DNA of 64,000 nt, taken from the NCBI GenBank assembly GCA_963521185.1, contig CAUQTV010000001.1, forward strand, positions 496,001-560,000, written 5' to 3'. The notes beneath the pieces are model-generated. The model was not told the DNA's origin and did not search any database. It worked only from the letters and a program-made list of their open reading frames with translations. Made by a program: the position numbers and the translations under genes. Below, piece by piece: positions 35,320-44,300 of this stretch. This stretch comes from Enterobacter_D sp963521185. GTDB taxonomy: Bacteria; Pseudomonadota; Gammaproteobacteria; Enterobacterales; Enterobacteriaceae. Numbering within the stretch: the first letter of the stretch is position 1; each line of letters begins with the position of its first letter.

Positions 35320-36880
35320 TTGGGTCATCATCAATAAATTATACCAGGATGCCAGACCGCTACTGGCAAAATGCGTTGCCGCAGAACGGCTTAACCAGAT
35401 CGATACTGAACTGGCAACGCGCGAGGCGTCCAGTAAACCCGTGGTGATGGTTTACGGTGTTTATAATGCGGGGAAAAGCACTTTTATTAACGCGCTGGTG
35501 GGGAAAGTCGTCGCTGAGATGGACGACGTGCCTCGCACGGACAGAGTGACCGCGTATCAGTTTGCGCAGTTTGACGTGATTGACACGCCGGGGATCGATG
35601 CGCCCGTTGAGCATGAGCGGGTAAGCCGCGATCAGTTGCAGCGTTCCGACTCGGTGATTTTTTTGCTCAGCAGTGACGGTGTTTTTGATGAACAAGCCAC
35701 CTATACGGAAATATTCCGTATTCTCAGCGAGAAAAAGCCGCTGTTAATCGTGATCAATAATAAGAGTGGCTACAGTGAATCCGATCGGGAATACACTGCC
35801 ATTGTGGATAAGATCAAACAAAACTTACTTAAACTCGCGCCGGAAAATTTAAAAGAGCAGGCGCTGCAACTCCCCGTCTGGTTGGTAAATGCCAAATCGG
35901 CGCTGAAGGCAAAGCTTGAACAAAAACCGGCGCTACTGGCAAAAAGTAATATCCTGACGCTTGAGCGCGAAGTTAAACAGCTGTTTATGCTGACAGATAA
36001 AGCCGCAATGCTAAACACCGTGAAGGGACTGGTGCGCAGCGAAATCGATCATGCGCTGTTTACGCTCAGTGATTTGGCACCGGAAGGTGAGCAGAAGAGT
36101 CTGATGAAGCTGCGCGATCGTGTCGACGACGCCAGACAAGCCTTACAGGCTAAAACTGAACGAAAAATTTATGCTGAAAAAGGCAAACTGCGGGATACGG
36201 TCTATCAGCTCCTGAACGCACAGCAATATGACTCGGTTCAAACCGAACTTGAGAGCTGGCAAAATGAGGTTGTTGAGTATTTTCAGACGCAACTTAGCGT
36301 CACGATGATTGAGATCGGCAAGCAGGCTGAACACCTGATTTCTGATATACCGCGTTTTTCAGGTAGCGGAGTAGGTGGAAATTCTTCATTGGGCGCTGAA
36401 GGGCAGTCTCTGTTCAGTCTGAATGACCTGGTGCATTTTGGCCGTCAGATCAAGCTCGATAATGAAATTTTAAAAGACGGCATGATCGGTGCCATGAAGA
36501 TGGGTAAGGACTTTTTCCCTAAACTGTTTAAAGGCATTGGTCCTAAAACGATGGAAAAATTCGCGGGCAGAATTGTGCCTTTTGTGGGGCCTGCCATTGA
36601 CGTTGTGATGGGCATTTACGAATTTTATCAGGCAAAGGCTGCGGAAGAGAAAGAGGTTGAGAGGCAACGTTTGTATTATCAGCGCCTTACTGAACAGTCG
36701 ACCCGACTGGTTACGGATGTTCAGGATGCCTGTATTGAGATGTTTGACGATATCATCCGGCAAATTTTCAACCCTATTATCAACGAACTGCAAGATGAAC
36801 TGGACAGGCTGGAAAATCACACGGCGGGCAATGAACGTCTGGTGAATCGTTTGAGTTCGATTCGCGAGTCACTGGCCTGA
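35309..36880 (+). CDS. Dynamin-like GTPase, third of the operon
   Basis: 523 residues. P-loop GVYNAGKST (50-58), switch-I region PRTDRVT, DTPG (92-95) and NNKS (150-153) as the base-specificity motif. The rest is helical with coiled-coil character; a moderately hydrophobic segment with glycine (FKGIGPKTMEKFAGRIVPFVGPAIDVVMGIYEF region, about 405-440) could touch membrane. The start overlaps the previous gene, and a strong terminator follows the stop. Its P-loop resembles that of the first gene, so the two may form a heteromeric pair beside the longer glycine-zipper protein. Confidence 0.82.
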   Translation: MFSDWVIINKLYQDARPLLAKCVAAERLNQIDTELATREASSKPVVMVYGVYNAGKSTFINALVGKVVAEMDDVPRTDRVTAYQFAQFDVIDTPGIDAPVEHERVSRDQLQRSDSVIFLLSSDGVFDEQATYTEIFRILSEKKPLLIVINNKSGYSESDREYTAIVDKIKQNLLKLAPENLKEQALQLPVWLVNAKSALKAKLEQKPALLAKSNILTLEREVKQLFMLTDKAAMLNTVKGLVRSEIDHALFTLSDLAPEGEQKSLMKLRDRVDDARQALQAKTERKIYAEKGKLRDTVYQLLNAQQYDSVQTELESWQNEVVEYFQTQLSVTMIEIGKQAEHLISDIPRFSGSGVGGNSSLGAEGQSLFSLNDLVHFGRQIKLDNEILKDGMIGAMKMGKDFFPKLFKGIGPKTMEKFAGRIVPFVGPAIDVVMGIYEFYQAKAAEEKEVERQRLYYQRLTEQSTRLVTDVQDACIEMFDDIIRQIFNPIINELQDELDRLENHTAGNERLVNRLSSIRESLA

Positions 36881-36887
36881 CCATCGC

Positions 36888-36933
36888 GCGAAAACGCAGT
36901 CAAGGAGTCACTCAGCTGCGTTTTCGCTTTTTC
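36888..36933 (+). terminator. Intrinsic terminator of the dynamin-like operon
   Basis: GCGAAAACGCAG (36888-36899) pairs perfectly with CTGCGTTTTCGC (36916-36927), followed by TTTTTC. It separates this operon from cooA. Confidence 0.9.
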
Positions 36934-37102
36934 TTACACCCTCCAAAACAACCTGTTTACGCTCTTCTTGTCCGCCGTCGCAAATTTCATTTCCAAAAAT
37001 GATATAATCTTTTCCGCTTACAGGCTCACCACTAAATATCCAAACGCTGTGATCTTATTTTTTCTTAATAATTAACAGCGGCGATACAAATAAATCTAAA
37101 AA

Positions 37103-37116
37103 TTGATATTGCGCAA
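37103..37116. promoter_or_regulatory. FNR-like site upstream of cooA
   Basis: TTGAT-ATTG-CGCAA matches the FNR consensus TTGAT-N4-ATCAA at eight of ten defined positions. It lies 44 bases upstream of the cooA start. The region 36934-37159 is otherwise AT-rich with no gene; a TATAAT at 37003-37008 is another possible promoter element. Confidence 0.3.
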
Positions 37117-37159
37117 ATTGGTGAGCGTGTTTATTGGCCAGGAAAATGAAGGGTGAGTG

Positions 37160-37831
37160 ATGCGATCAAAAATGAGGGTGTCGGCAATAAATTTACTGGA
37201 CTTGCTTAATCAGCCAGCCAATCACTATATTCTGCAACAATTTCACAGTAAGAAGTGCCGCAAAGGGGATTGTATCAGCAGCCCGCATCTGCACAGCGAT
37301 GAGGTGCTGATCGTCTCGTCCGGGCGGCTGCGCGTGTTCCTCTGCTACGGCGAGCGCGAGTTCACGCTCTACTATCTGGAGGGCGGGGATATCTTTACCA
37401 CCCATACGCGTGCCTATATCGAAGCGGTTAAAGAGTCCGTTATTTTGACCTCGTCCATTAAAACCTTCGGCCAGCATCTGGTCAGCCGCCCGGAAATGGC
37501 GCTGCAAATGACCGGCATCCTCGGCGATATGCTCGGCAGTTCATGGGATGTCATCGAAGGGATTATTTTTCAGGACGCCAAAACGCGCTTGATTGCGTTT
37601 ATTTTGTCGCTGGGCAAAGAGCGCGGAAAGGCGGGCGCAAACGGCATTGAATTTGAATGTGATTTAACCATGGAGGATATCTCGTTGATAATTGGCGCGA
37701 CGCGTCAAACCACCTCCTCATTATTTAATGTGATGATGAAAGATGGCGATATTCTGCGCACGGCAAAAAACCGATACGCCATCACCAATATCAAGCAGCT
37801 TTCCGCCCGCCTCGCCGAATACAGAGAGTAA
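37160..37831 (+). CDS. cooA: CooA, haem-based CO-sensing transcription activator
   Basis: 223 residues from the ATG at 37160 (a GTG three bases earlier is possible). It has CRP/FNR architecture: an N-terminal effector domain (about 20-120), a long dimerisation helix and a C-terminal helix-turn-helix (EDISLIIGATRQTTSSLFNVM). Its sequence follows Rhodospirillum rubrum CooA closely at GRLRVFL, EREFTLYYLEGGDIF and RLIAF. The haem ligand His77 of R. rubrum is H82 here (FTTH); the redox-switch ligand Cys75 is a threonine (T80), as in other CooA proteins lacking that cysteine. It is convergent with cooH and should activate the coo operons when CO binds ferrous haem. Confidence 0.92.
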   Translation: MRSKMRVSAINLLDLLNQPANHYILQQFHSKKCRKGDCISSPHLHSDEVLIVSSGRLRVFLCYGEREFTLYYLEGGDIFTTHTRAYIEAVKESVILTSSIKTFGQHLVSRPEMALQMTGILGDMLGSSWDVIEGIIFQDAKTRLIAFILSLGKERGKAGANGIEFECDLTMEDISLIIGATRQTTSSLFNVMMKDGDILRTAKNRYAITNIKQLSARLAEYRE

Positions 37832-37880
37832 GGCCCGAGGCTCCGCGCCCTGCATTTTGCAAAATGCAGGGCGTCAGCCA

Positions 37881-38963
37881 TTACCGTTCGGTACAGGAAA
37901 TACAGGGGTCGATGCTGTTAACAATCAGCGCCACGTCGGCCACCGTGTTATCACGCATCATCACCGGTAGCGCATCCCAGTTTGGGTAGCTTGGCACGCG
38001 CCACTTCAGGCGCTCCGGCATATCCGTGCCGTTGGTGCGCAGGTAGTAAATCAGCTCACCGCGCGGCGCTTCGGTTTTCGCCACGGCTTCACCCGCCGGG
38101 ATGGATGGCATGCCGACAATCGCCACCGGGCCGTCCGGCAGTTGCGCCAGACACTGGCGGATGAGGGCGATGGCAATCTGTGCTTCATCGAGGCGCACCA
38201 TCGCTCGCGACCAGACATCGCCGTCCGGGCGGGTCATGGTGGCGAAGTCCAGTTCCGGGTAAATCGCATACGGCGTTTTGGCGCGCACGTCGTACTCCAC
38301 ACCCGAGGCGCGCGCCACCGGGCCAATTAAACCCTGATCCAGCGCGACCTGTTTTGGCAGCACGCCGACGCCGCGCGTGCGGGTAAGAATGCTGCTGTTG
38401 TGGGTATAAATTGTGTGGATCTCCGCCAGCGCCGGTTCCACTTCATCTAAACGGGTCAGCAGATAGGCGATGCTGTCGGCAGTCAAATTGTATTTCACGC
38501 CGCCAATGCAGTTGGCCCCCAAATCCATGCGGTTGCCGTACAGCGTTTCCTTGATGTCCTGCACAATTTCGCGCGTTTCCAGCACGTGCATAAACAGCGA
38601 CGTAAAGCCGATGATATGGGCCATGATGCCGACGTTAAACAGATTCGAGGCGACACGTTTGATCTCATCGGCAATCACCCGCAGATAGTGACCGCGTGGC
38701 GGAACGTCGATGCCCGCAATCTCTTCGAGCGCCATGCAAAAGGTGGTTGGATGGCTGTTGGAGCACAGCGAACAGATGCGTTCCGTGAGCGTGATATTCT
38801 GGTAGAAGTTACGTTTCATCACCAGATACTCCATGCCCCGGTGCACATGCCCGGCAGAAATGTGCAGACCTTTGATGGTTTCGCCTTCAAGGTCGAGCTT
38901 AAAGTACATCGGTTCTTCCAGCGCCACGTGCAGCGGGCCAACCGGCATTTGATAACGGGTCAT
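37881..38963 (-). CDS. cooH: CooH, CO-induced [NiFe] hydrogenase large subunit
   Basis: 360 residues from the ATG at 38963, which overlaps the cooU stop (ATGA). It carries the nickel-iron site: ERICSLCSNSHP near the N terminus and DPCISC at the C terminus. The protein ends in CTER directly after the second CxxC, so there is no C-terminal extension to be cut by a maturation protease; R. rubrum CooH is the same. It evolves H2 using electrons from CO via CooF, CooX and CooL, on the cytoplasmic face of the inner membrane. Last gene of cooMKLXUH; it converges on cooA with about 50 bases between. Confidence 0.96.
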   Translation of the reverse strand: MTRYQMPVGPLHVALEEPMYFKLDLEGETIKGLHISAGHVHRGMEYLVMKRNFYQNITLTERICSLCSNSHPTTFCMALEEIAGIDVPPRGHYLRVIADEIKRVASNLFNVGIMAHIIGFTSLFMHVLETREIVQDIKETLYGNRMDLGANCIGGVKYNLTADSIAYLLTRLDEVEPALAEIHTIYTHNSSILTRTRGVGVLPKQVALDQGLIGPVARASGVEYDVRAKTPYAIYPELDFATMTRPDGDVWSRAMVRLDEAQIAIALIRQCLAQLPDGPVAIVGMPSIPAGEAVAKTEAPRGELIYYLRTNGTDMPERLKWRVPSYPNWDALPVMMRDNTVADVALIVNSIDPCISCTER

Positions 38964-39490
38964 TGGTTTTCCCCACGTTGCTGCATGATTTTTTCCCACA
39001 GGGCTTTGGTGCTGGCGGCGTTGACCATATCCGAGAATGGAATGTATTTTTGCAACACAGCAGCATCAATGTTTTCGTCGATAAACAGCCGGGTCGGATT
39101 GGGATGCCCGACCGCGTTAAGATCGTAAAGCTCCATAAACTCCCGCTCGTTCCAGTCGGCGTTGCGAAACACCGGCGTCAGCGAAGGCAGATCGCGCTCA
39201 CCTTCGGCGAGACGCAGCGTCATCGTCAGCGTCGAGCCATCGAGATCGAAGTGCCAGGCAATTTCGTGGATCTCGCTCGGTTTACCCTCCACGCGCTGGT
39301 AAGCGCTGATGGTGTGCAGGCGACCGCCCAACGCCCTGATGGCCTGAGCTGCGGGCAACAGTTGATCGCTGCCAGACAGGCGCACCCACGCGGTCGCTAC
39401 CCCCCATTTATTCACCTTGGTATTAAAGGCGAATCCTGGCGTTAGCTGCTGATGAAACAGCCTTTCAACCTGCTGAATATCGTTAATCAT
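38960..39490 (-). CDS. cooU: CooU, NuoC-like hydrogenase subunit
   Basis: 176 residues from the ATG at 39490 (MINDIQQVERLF), overlapping the cooX end by eight bases. It is a 30-kDa-subunit-like protein of Complex I; NADWNEREFMELYDLNAVGHPNPTRLF is the family signature near residues 125-155. It links CooH with the rest of the membrane hydrogenase. The order cooX-cooU-cooH is as in R. rubrum. Confidence 0.92.
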   Translation of the reverse strand: MINDIQQVERLFHQQLTPGFAFNTKVNKWGVATAWVRLSGSDQLLPAAQAIRALGGRLHTISAYQRVEGKPSEIHEIAWHFDLDGSTLTMTLRLAEGERDLPSLTPVFRNADWNEREFMELYDLNAVGHPNPTRLFIDENIDAAVLQKYIPFSDMVNAASTKALWEKIMQQRGENQ

Positions 39491-39989
39491 GGAGAGTCTC
39501 TTTTTGCTGCGCGGCGGCACGCAAACGGCGGCAGTCCGGGCACAGTTCGCTCAGGGCGGAATCAAGGGTGCTGATGTAGACTTTGCTGAGCAGCGCCTGG
39601 CTTGCGGGCAAATAAGCTGTGCCGCAGGCGACGCAGGCCTTAAACGGCATCACGCCTTCTTCGATCATGCGGTATTTGTCTTTTTGCACATGCGCCAGGT
39701 GCCAGTCATTTGTCAGGTGAATGGCTTTCGGCACGCAGTAGTGTTCACACAGGCCGCAGAAGGTGCAGGTGTTATGCCACAGAATAAATTCGACGCCGTT
39801 CGGGGTCTCTTCGAAGCGGATCGCGCCGCCTGCGCATACGTGCTCGCACATGCGGCACGCCGAGCAGCGCGTGGCGTCAAAGGCAATGCGTCCCCGCAGG
39901 GCCTCAGGGGTGAAGGTGTCACCGAAGGGGAAGGGGTCGGTGGACGGGCCTTGTCGCAGGTTACGGATCAGGACTTTAAGAAAGTTCAT
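39483..39989 (-). CDS. cooX: CooX, ferredoxin-like hydrogenase subunit with two [4Fe-4S] clusters
   Basis: 168 residues. Two ferredoxin motifs, CSACRMCEHVC (about 42-52) and CTFCGLCEHYC (about 75-85), each followed by a further cluster cysteine or proline context, as in NuoI. Additional CVAC and CPDC pairs lie in the C-terminal third and could bind another metal. It passes electrons from CooF to CooL. It starts nine bases after the cooL stop. Confidence 0.94.
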   Translation of the reverse strand: MNFLKVLIRNLRQGPSTDPFPFGDTFTPEALRGRIAFDATRCSACRMCEHVCAGGAIRFEETPNGVEFILWHNTCTFCGLCEHYCVPKAIHLTNDWHLAHVQKDKYRMIEEGVMPFKACVACGTAYLPASQALLSKVYISTLDSALSELCPDCRRLRAAAQQKETLHD

Positions 39990-39998
39990 GCTGGGTTC

Positions 39999-40427
39999 CT
40001 AAATGCGCGTGCGCCAGATGTCGATCGCCATCGCAATGCCCTCAATGATGGCCTGCGGGCGCGGCGGGCAGCCGGGCACGTTGACATCGACTGGCAGGTA
40101 GCTGTCCATGGGACCGGCGATGGCATAGCTGTCGCGAAACACGCCGCCTGAAATCGGGCAGATGCCCACGGCGACAGTGACCTTTGGCTCCGGGATTTCC
40201 TGGTACACGCGCAGCACCTTCTCTTTGACGCGCATCGTCAACGGCCCGGTGATCAGCACGATATCCGCGTGTTTTGGGCTGCCGCAGTACTGACAGCCGA
40301 GGCGCTCCACGTCGTAGCGGGGAATGCAGGCGGTGGTCGCCAGTTCAACATCGCAGCCGTTGCACGAACCGGCATTGATGCGATAGAGCCAGGGCGACCG
40401 GCCAGCAATGGAAGTTAATAACGTCAT
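39999..40427 (-). CDS. cooL: CooL, [NiFe] hydrogenase small subunit (NuoB-like)
   Basis: 142 residues from the ATG at 40427 (MTLLTSIAGRSPW). Cysteines for one [4Fe-4S] cluster near the active site occur in GSCNGCDVE, GICPISGG and PGCPPRPQ, as in small subunits of energy-converting hydrogenases and NuoB. It forms the catalytic pair with CooH. The gene starts ten bases after cooK. Confidence 0.95.
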   Translation of the reverse strand: MTLLTSIAGRSPWLYRINAGSCNGCDVELATTACIPRYDVERLGCQYCGSPKHADIVLITGPLTMRVKEKVLRVYQEIPEPKVTVAVGICPISGGVFRDSYAIAGPMDSYLPVDVNVPGCPPRPQAIIEGIAMAIDIWRTRI

Positions 40428-40437
40428 TCTTGTTTCC

Positions 40438-41391
40438 CTAAGCGTGCGCCAGCACGCTAATAAGGCCAATCACACCGAGCAGCTCGGGCCACTTCAGATA
40501 AAACAGAAAGGCTTGATCGATACGCATCCTGCCCACCGTGGCGCGCAGCAGCGTTTTGCAGATCCCGGCGACGAGGAGGCATTTCAGTAAAAACACCACC
40601 ACACCCGCGAAACCCGAGGGGCCGTTCGGGCAAAACAGCGTAATGCCCAGCCCCACGACGACCAGCGTTTTCAGCGCCGACATCAGGTGAAACAGCGCAA
40701 GGCCGGGGCCGGTATATTCCAGAATGGGGCCTTCGAGCACCTCTGATTCCGCTTCCGGAATGTCGAACGGCGCAACGCCCAGGTTAGCGGGCATAAAGGC
40801 GATGTAGGCCGCCAGCGCGGGCCACATCCAGGGATCGAATAAAAATGCCCCGTGCTGTTGTTGATACGCCACGATATCGGCGAGAGAAAAGCTCACCCAG
40901 CCGCCCTGCGCCAGCCCGGTTTTAATGGCGACGGCGGCCAGCGCCATTAACAGCGGACCTTCGTAAGCCAGCACCAGCGCCATTTCACGGGAAAAGCCAA
41001 TCGCGCCAAATACCGAGCCGGAGCTGGAGCCTGCCAGCATCAGCACCACGGCGGGCACGGTGAGCAAATAGAGCAGCACCAGCAGATCACCCAGCCCGGT
41101 GAAAGGCTGGTACACCCCGGCGATAGGGATCAGCGCAATCGCCACCAGCATACTGCCGACGCCCACCGCGGGCAGCGCCAGAAACAGACCGCGCGGCGCG
41201 CCCTCCGGCACCAGCGTCTCTTTGCGCATCAGCTTGATAATGTCAAAAAACGGTTGCAGCAGCGGCGGACCGATGCGGCGCTGCAAGCGCGCCACCGCAA
41301 TGCGATCAATACCTTTCAGCAGCAGTCCAAACAGCAGCGCCGCCGCCCCCAGCGGGAAAATGATTAGCGGAGCAAAAACAGAGGTCATCAT
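40438..41391 (-). CDS. cooK: CooK, membrane subunit of the CO-induced hydrogenase (NuoH-like)
   Basis: 317 residues with about eight membrane helices. Family motifs include RRIGPPLLQPFFDIIKLMRKE (about 37-57), FSREMALVLAYEGPL, and the conserved acidic loop PFDIPEAESEVLEGPILEYTG. NuoH-like subunits sit at the junction of the peripheral arm and membrane arm and are thought to couple electron transfer to ion movement. The gene starts four bases after cooM. Confidence 0.95.
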   Translation of the reverse strand: MMTSVFAPLIIFPLGAAALLFGLLLKGIDRIAVARLQRRIGPPLLQPFFDIIKLMRKETLVPEGAPRGLFLALPAVGVGSMLVAIALIPIAGVYQPFTGLGDLLVLLYLLTVPAVVLMLAGSSSGSVFGAIGFSREMALVLAYEGPLLMALAAVAIKTGLAQGGWVSFSLADIVAYQQQHGAFLFDPWMWPALAAYIAFMPANLGVAPFDIPEAESEVLEGPILEYTGPGLALFHLMSALKTLVVVGLGITLFCPNGPSGFAGVVVFLLKCLLVAGICKTLLRATVGRMRIDQAFLFYLKWPELLGVIGLISVLAHA

Positions 41392-41395
41392 GGGG

Positions 41396-44300
41396 TTAGT
41401 CCTTATCCTGGGCGCGTAACACCTGTCGAATAAACCGCTCAGGCGCGGGATAGAGCGCCGAAGCGGGCATGTGCGCCTGCGCCGGGGAAATATCGGTTAC
41501 GCCACCCTGGTGCAAATGGATCGGTTTTGACGCGCGGTTGCTCAGGCGATAGAACAGCCAGCCGGAGGCGGCAACGATGGCGACCAGCAGCCATAGGGTG
41601 AGCGGGTGCCAGCCCGCCGTACCGGGCAGCGGGCCGCGCCAGGTCACGGCGATATGCCCAAGCCCGCTCGCCGCCATCACATGGCTGATGGGCACCAGCA
41701 GCACGCCCGGCAGTAAACTGACGATCAGCGCAGCGAGGCTCAGCAGCCCCATCGGTAACAGCATTGAGGGCGGTGCTTCGTGGACCTGCTCCAGATGGGG
41801 GGAGGGCTGGCCCATAAAGGCGGCGTGAGCGAACTTGAGCACCGCCGCCAGCGTAAACAGGCTCGACATCATGGCCGACAGCCCCAGCAGGTAATGTGCT
41901 GACTGGAACGCGGCCTGGTAAATCAGCCATTTCGAGGCAAAGCCATTAAGCGGCGGGATCCCCGACAGCGACAGCCCCGCCAGCAGGAACAGCCCGAAGG
42001 TCCACGGCATTTTGCGCCCCAGACCACCGAGTTCGTCCAGGCTTTCAACGTGCACCTGCGCCAGAATGCAACCCGCCGCGAGGAACAGAATGTCTTTGAG
42101 CAGCATATGGTTCACCAGGTGCATCAGCCCACCGGCAATGCCTTCGGGGGTGGTCAGCGCCAGACCCAGCAGGATGTAACCCAACTGGCTCACGGTGCTG
42201 TAGATCAGCAGGCGTTTGATGCCGTTCTGGATCATCGCCATCGCCCCGGCGTACAGCAGCGTGACGGTGGCGATCACCGCAATGATGTACATCAGCGTCG
42301 GTGTGCCGCCGAGCGTGCCAAAGCGCACAAACAGCATGCTTGCGCCGCCGAGGGCAAACAGCTTAAGCACGCCATAGATCCCGCTTTTAAGCAGTACGGC
42401 AGAGATGTAGCCGCTGACCGGCGTGGGCGCGGTTGGCGGATGCATCTGGTAGTCGATACGCCACGGCAACTGCGCCGCTTTCATGATCATCCCGGTGAGC
42501 ACCAGCACCAGTCCGCTACCCAGCCACGGCAGCGACATCGTTCTGGCGGCAACCGTCAGCGCCGCAAAACTAAAGCCCTCGCTGCGCGCGCAGAGCATGG
42601 CGACGCCAAGGAACATGCAGGTCGCGCCAACAAAGTTAAAGATGAAATATTTGAAGCCTTCGCGCAGGGCGTTTTCCGTTTCATCGTGGATAATCACGAA
42701 ATAGAGCGTCCAGCTGCTCATGATTTCCCAGAAGGCAAAGAAGTTGAACAGATCCTTGCTGGCGGTCACGCCTAACAGACCGCCCACCATAAACACGAAA
42801 AAGAAGAAAAAGCGGTGCTGGCTGTAGCCGTGCGCCATATAGCCCACGGCGTAGCACAGGTTCAGCACGCCGACCCCGGCGATCAGCACGGCGAACCACC
42901 ACGACAGCAGATCGTAGCGTCCGGCGTCGAACAGCACCGCGCCCAGGCTCAGTGCCATGACGATCACCGCCAGCGGCCCGGCACGACGTGGCGCGCGTTT
43001 GCCTGCCACAAAGGTCACGATTGCGCCGGGAAGGGCGATGAGCACCGCCGGTGACCACGCCAGCGTGAGCGACGGCAGGACCGGCACCGTCCAGTGCTGA
43101 TGCGCAGCAATCTGCTCAATGACCGGGCGCACCCAGTTTTGCAGCCCGTAGTCCGGGAACAGGCCGCCGAGGATCACCAGCAGCGTCAGCACCCCCATGG
43201 CAATGCGCATCGCCAGCGGGGCCTCTTTGACTTCGCCGCCCTGCCAGACGGAAAAGAACAGCACCCGGACAATGCGCAGGTAGTAAATGGCACCCAGCAC
43301 GCTGCCCGTCAGGAACAGCACCGCGACCGCCAGCGCATTGGCCTGCACGGCCGCGTAGATCATCAGAAACTTGCTAAAGAAACCGCTAAACGGCGGCAGC
43401 CCCATCACCGCCAGCGCGCCGATGGCAAAGCACAGCGCGGTGAACGGCATCACACGGCCCAGGCCCGCAATGTCCGAGAGTTTTTTCCCTGCCGCACGGG
43501 CGATCAGCCCGCCTGCCGCAAGGAACAGCAGGTTTTTGAAAATAGCGTGGTTGATCACATGGAAGAGCGCACCGGCCACGCTAAGACCGGTAAGCAGTCC
43601 GATCATCGCCAGAATTTCGCCCACCTGGGCGAGGGTAGAGAAGGCAAGAATGCGCTTCAGGTTTTGCTCACGCAGCGCCATCACCTCGCCGTAAATCACC
43701 GTCATGCAGCCCAGCACGCTCAGCGCAAGCCCGAAGGCGGGCAGCGAGCCGAGGGCCAGCAGCTGCCCGGTGAGGCTGGTGCCCAGCACGATCAGCAGAA
43801 TTTTCACTAAACCATACACACCCGCCTTGGTCAGAATGCCGGACATCAGCGCCGAGATGGACGACGGCGCGACCGGGTGCGCATCTGGCAGCCAGCCGTG
43901 CAGCGGCCACAGACCGGCTTTGACGCCCAGGCCCACCAGGAAACAGACGCCAATCACGGCCGCAAAACCAGGGGTAAGCTGTGTGGCTTGCGCGGCGATG
44001 ATCGCCATATCAAAGCTGCCAAAGCGGGTATGACACACCAGAATGCCGAAGTGCATGATGTACGCCCCGGTACAGCACATGAGGAAATACTTACGGCCTG
44101 CTTTCAGCGCCTGCGGGGTGCGTTCATGCACCACAAGGAAGTAAGAGCTCCAGGTCATCAGCTCCCAGAACAGGTAGAAATTACCGAAGTCTTCGGCGGC
44201 GGCGACCCCTAACAGCGATCCCGCCATCAGGAACAAAAAGAAGTAATAGCGGTTAGCGTGTGCATCCTGGCGCATATAGGCCAGGGAGTAGATCACCGCC

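Noticed and set aside
32165..36880. Septins or ordinary small GTPases as the identity of the operon proteins
   Set aside because: P-loops of the GxYNAGKS type, long helical C-terminal parts and a glycine-zipper hairpin fit bacterial dynamin-like proteins better than Era, Der or septin families.
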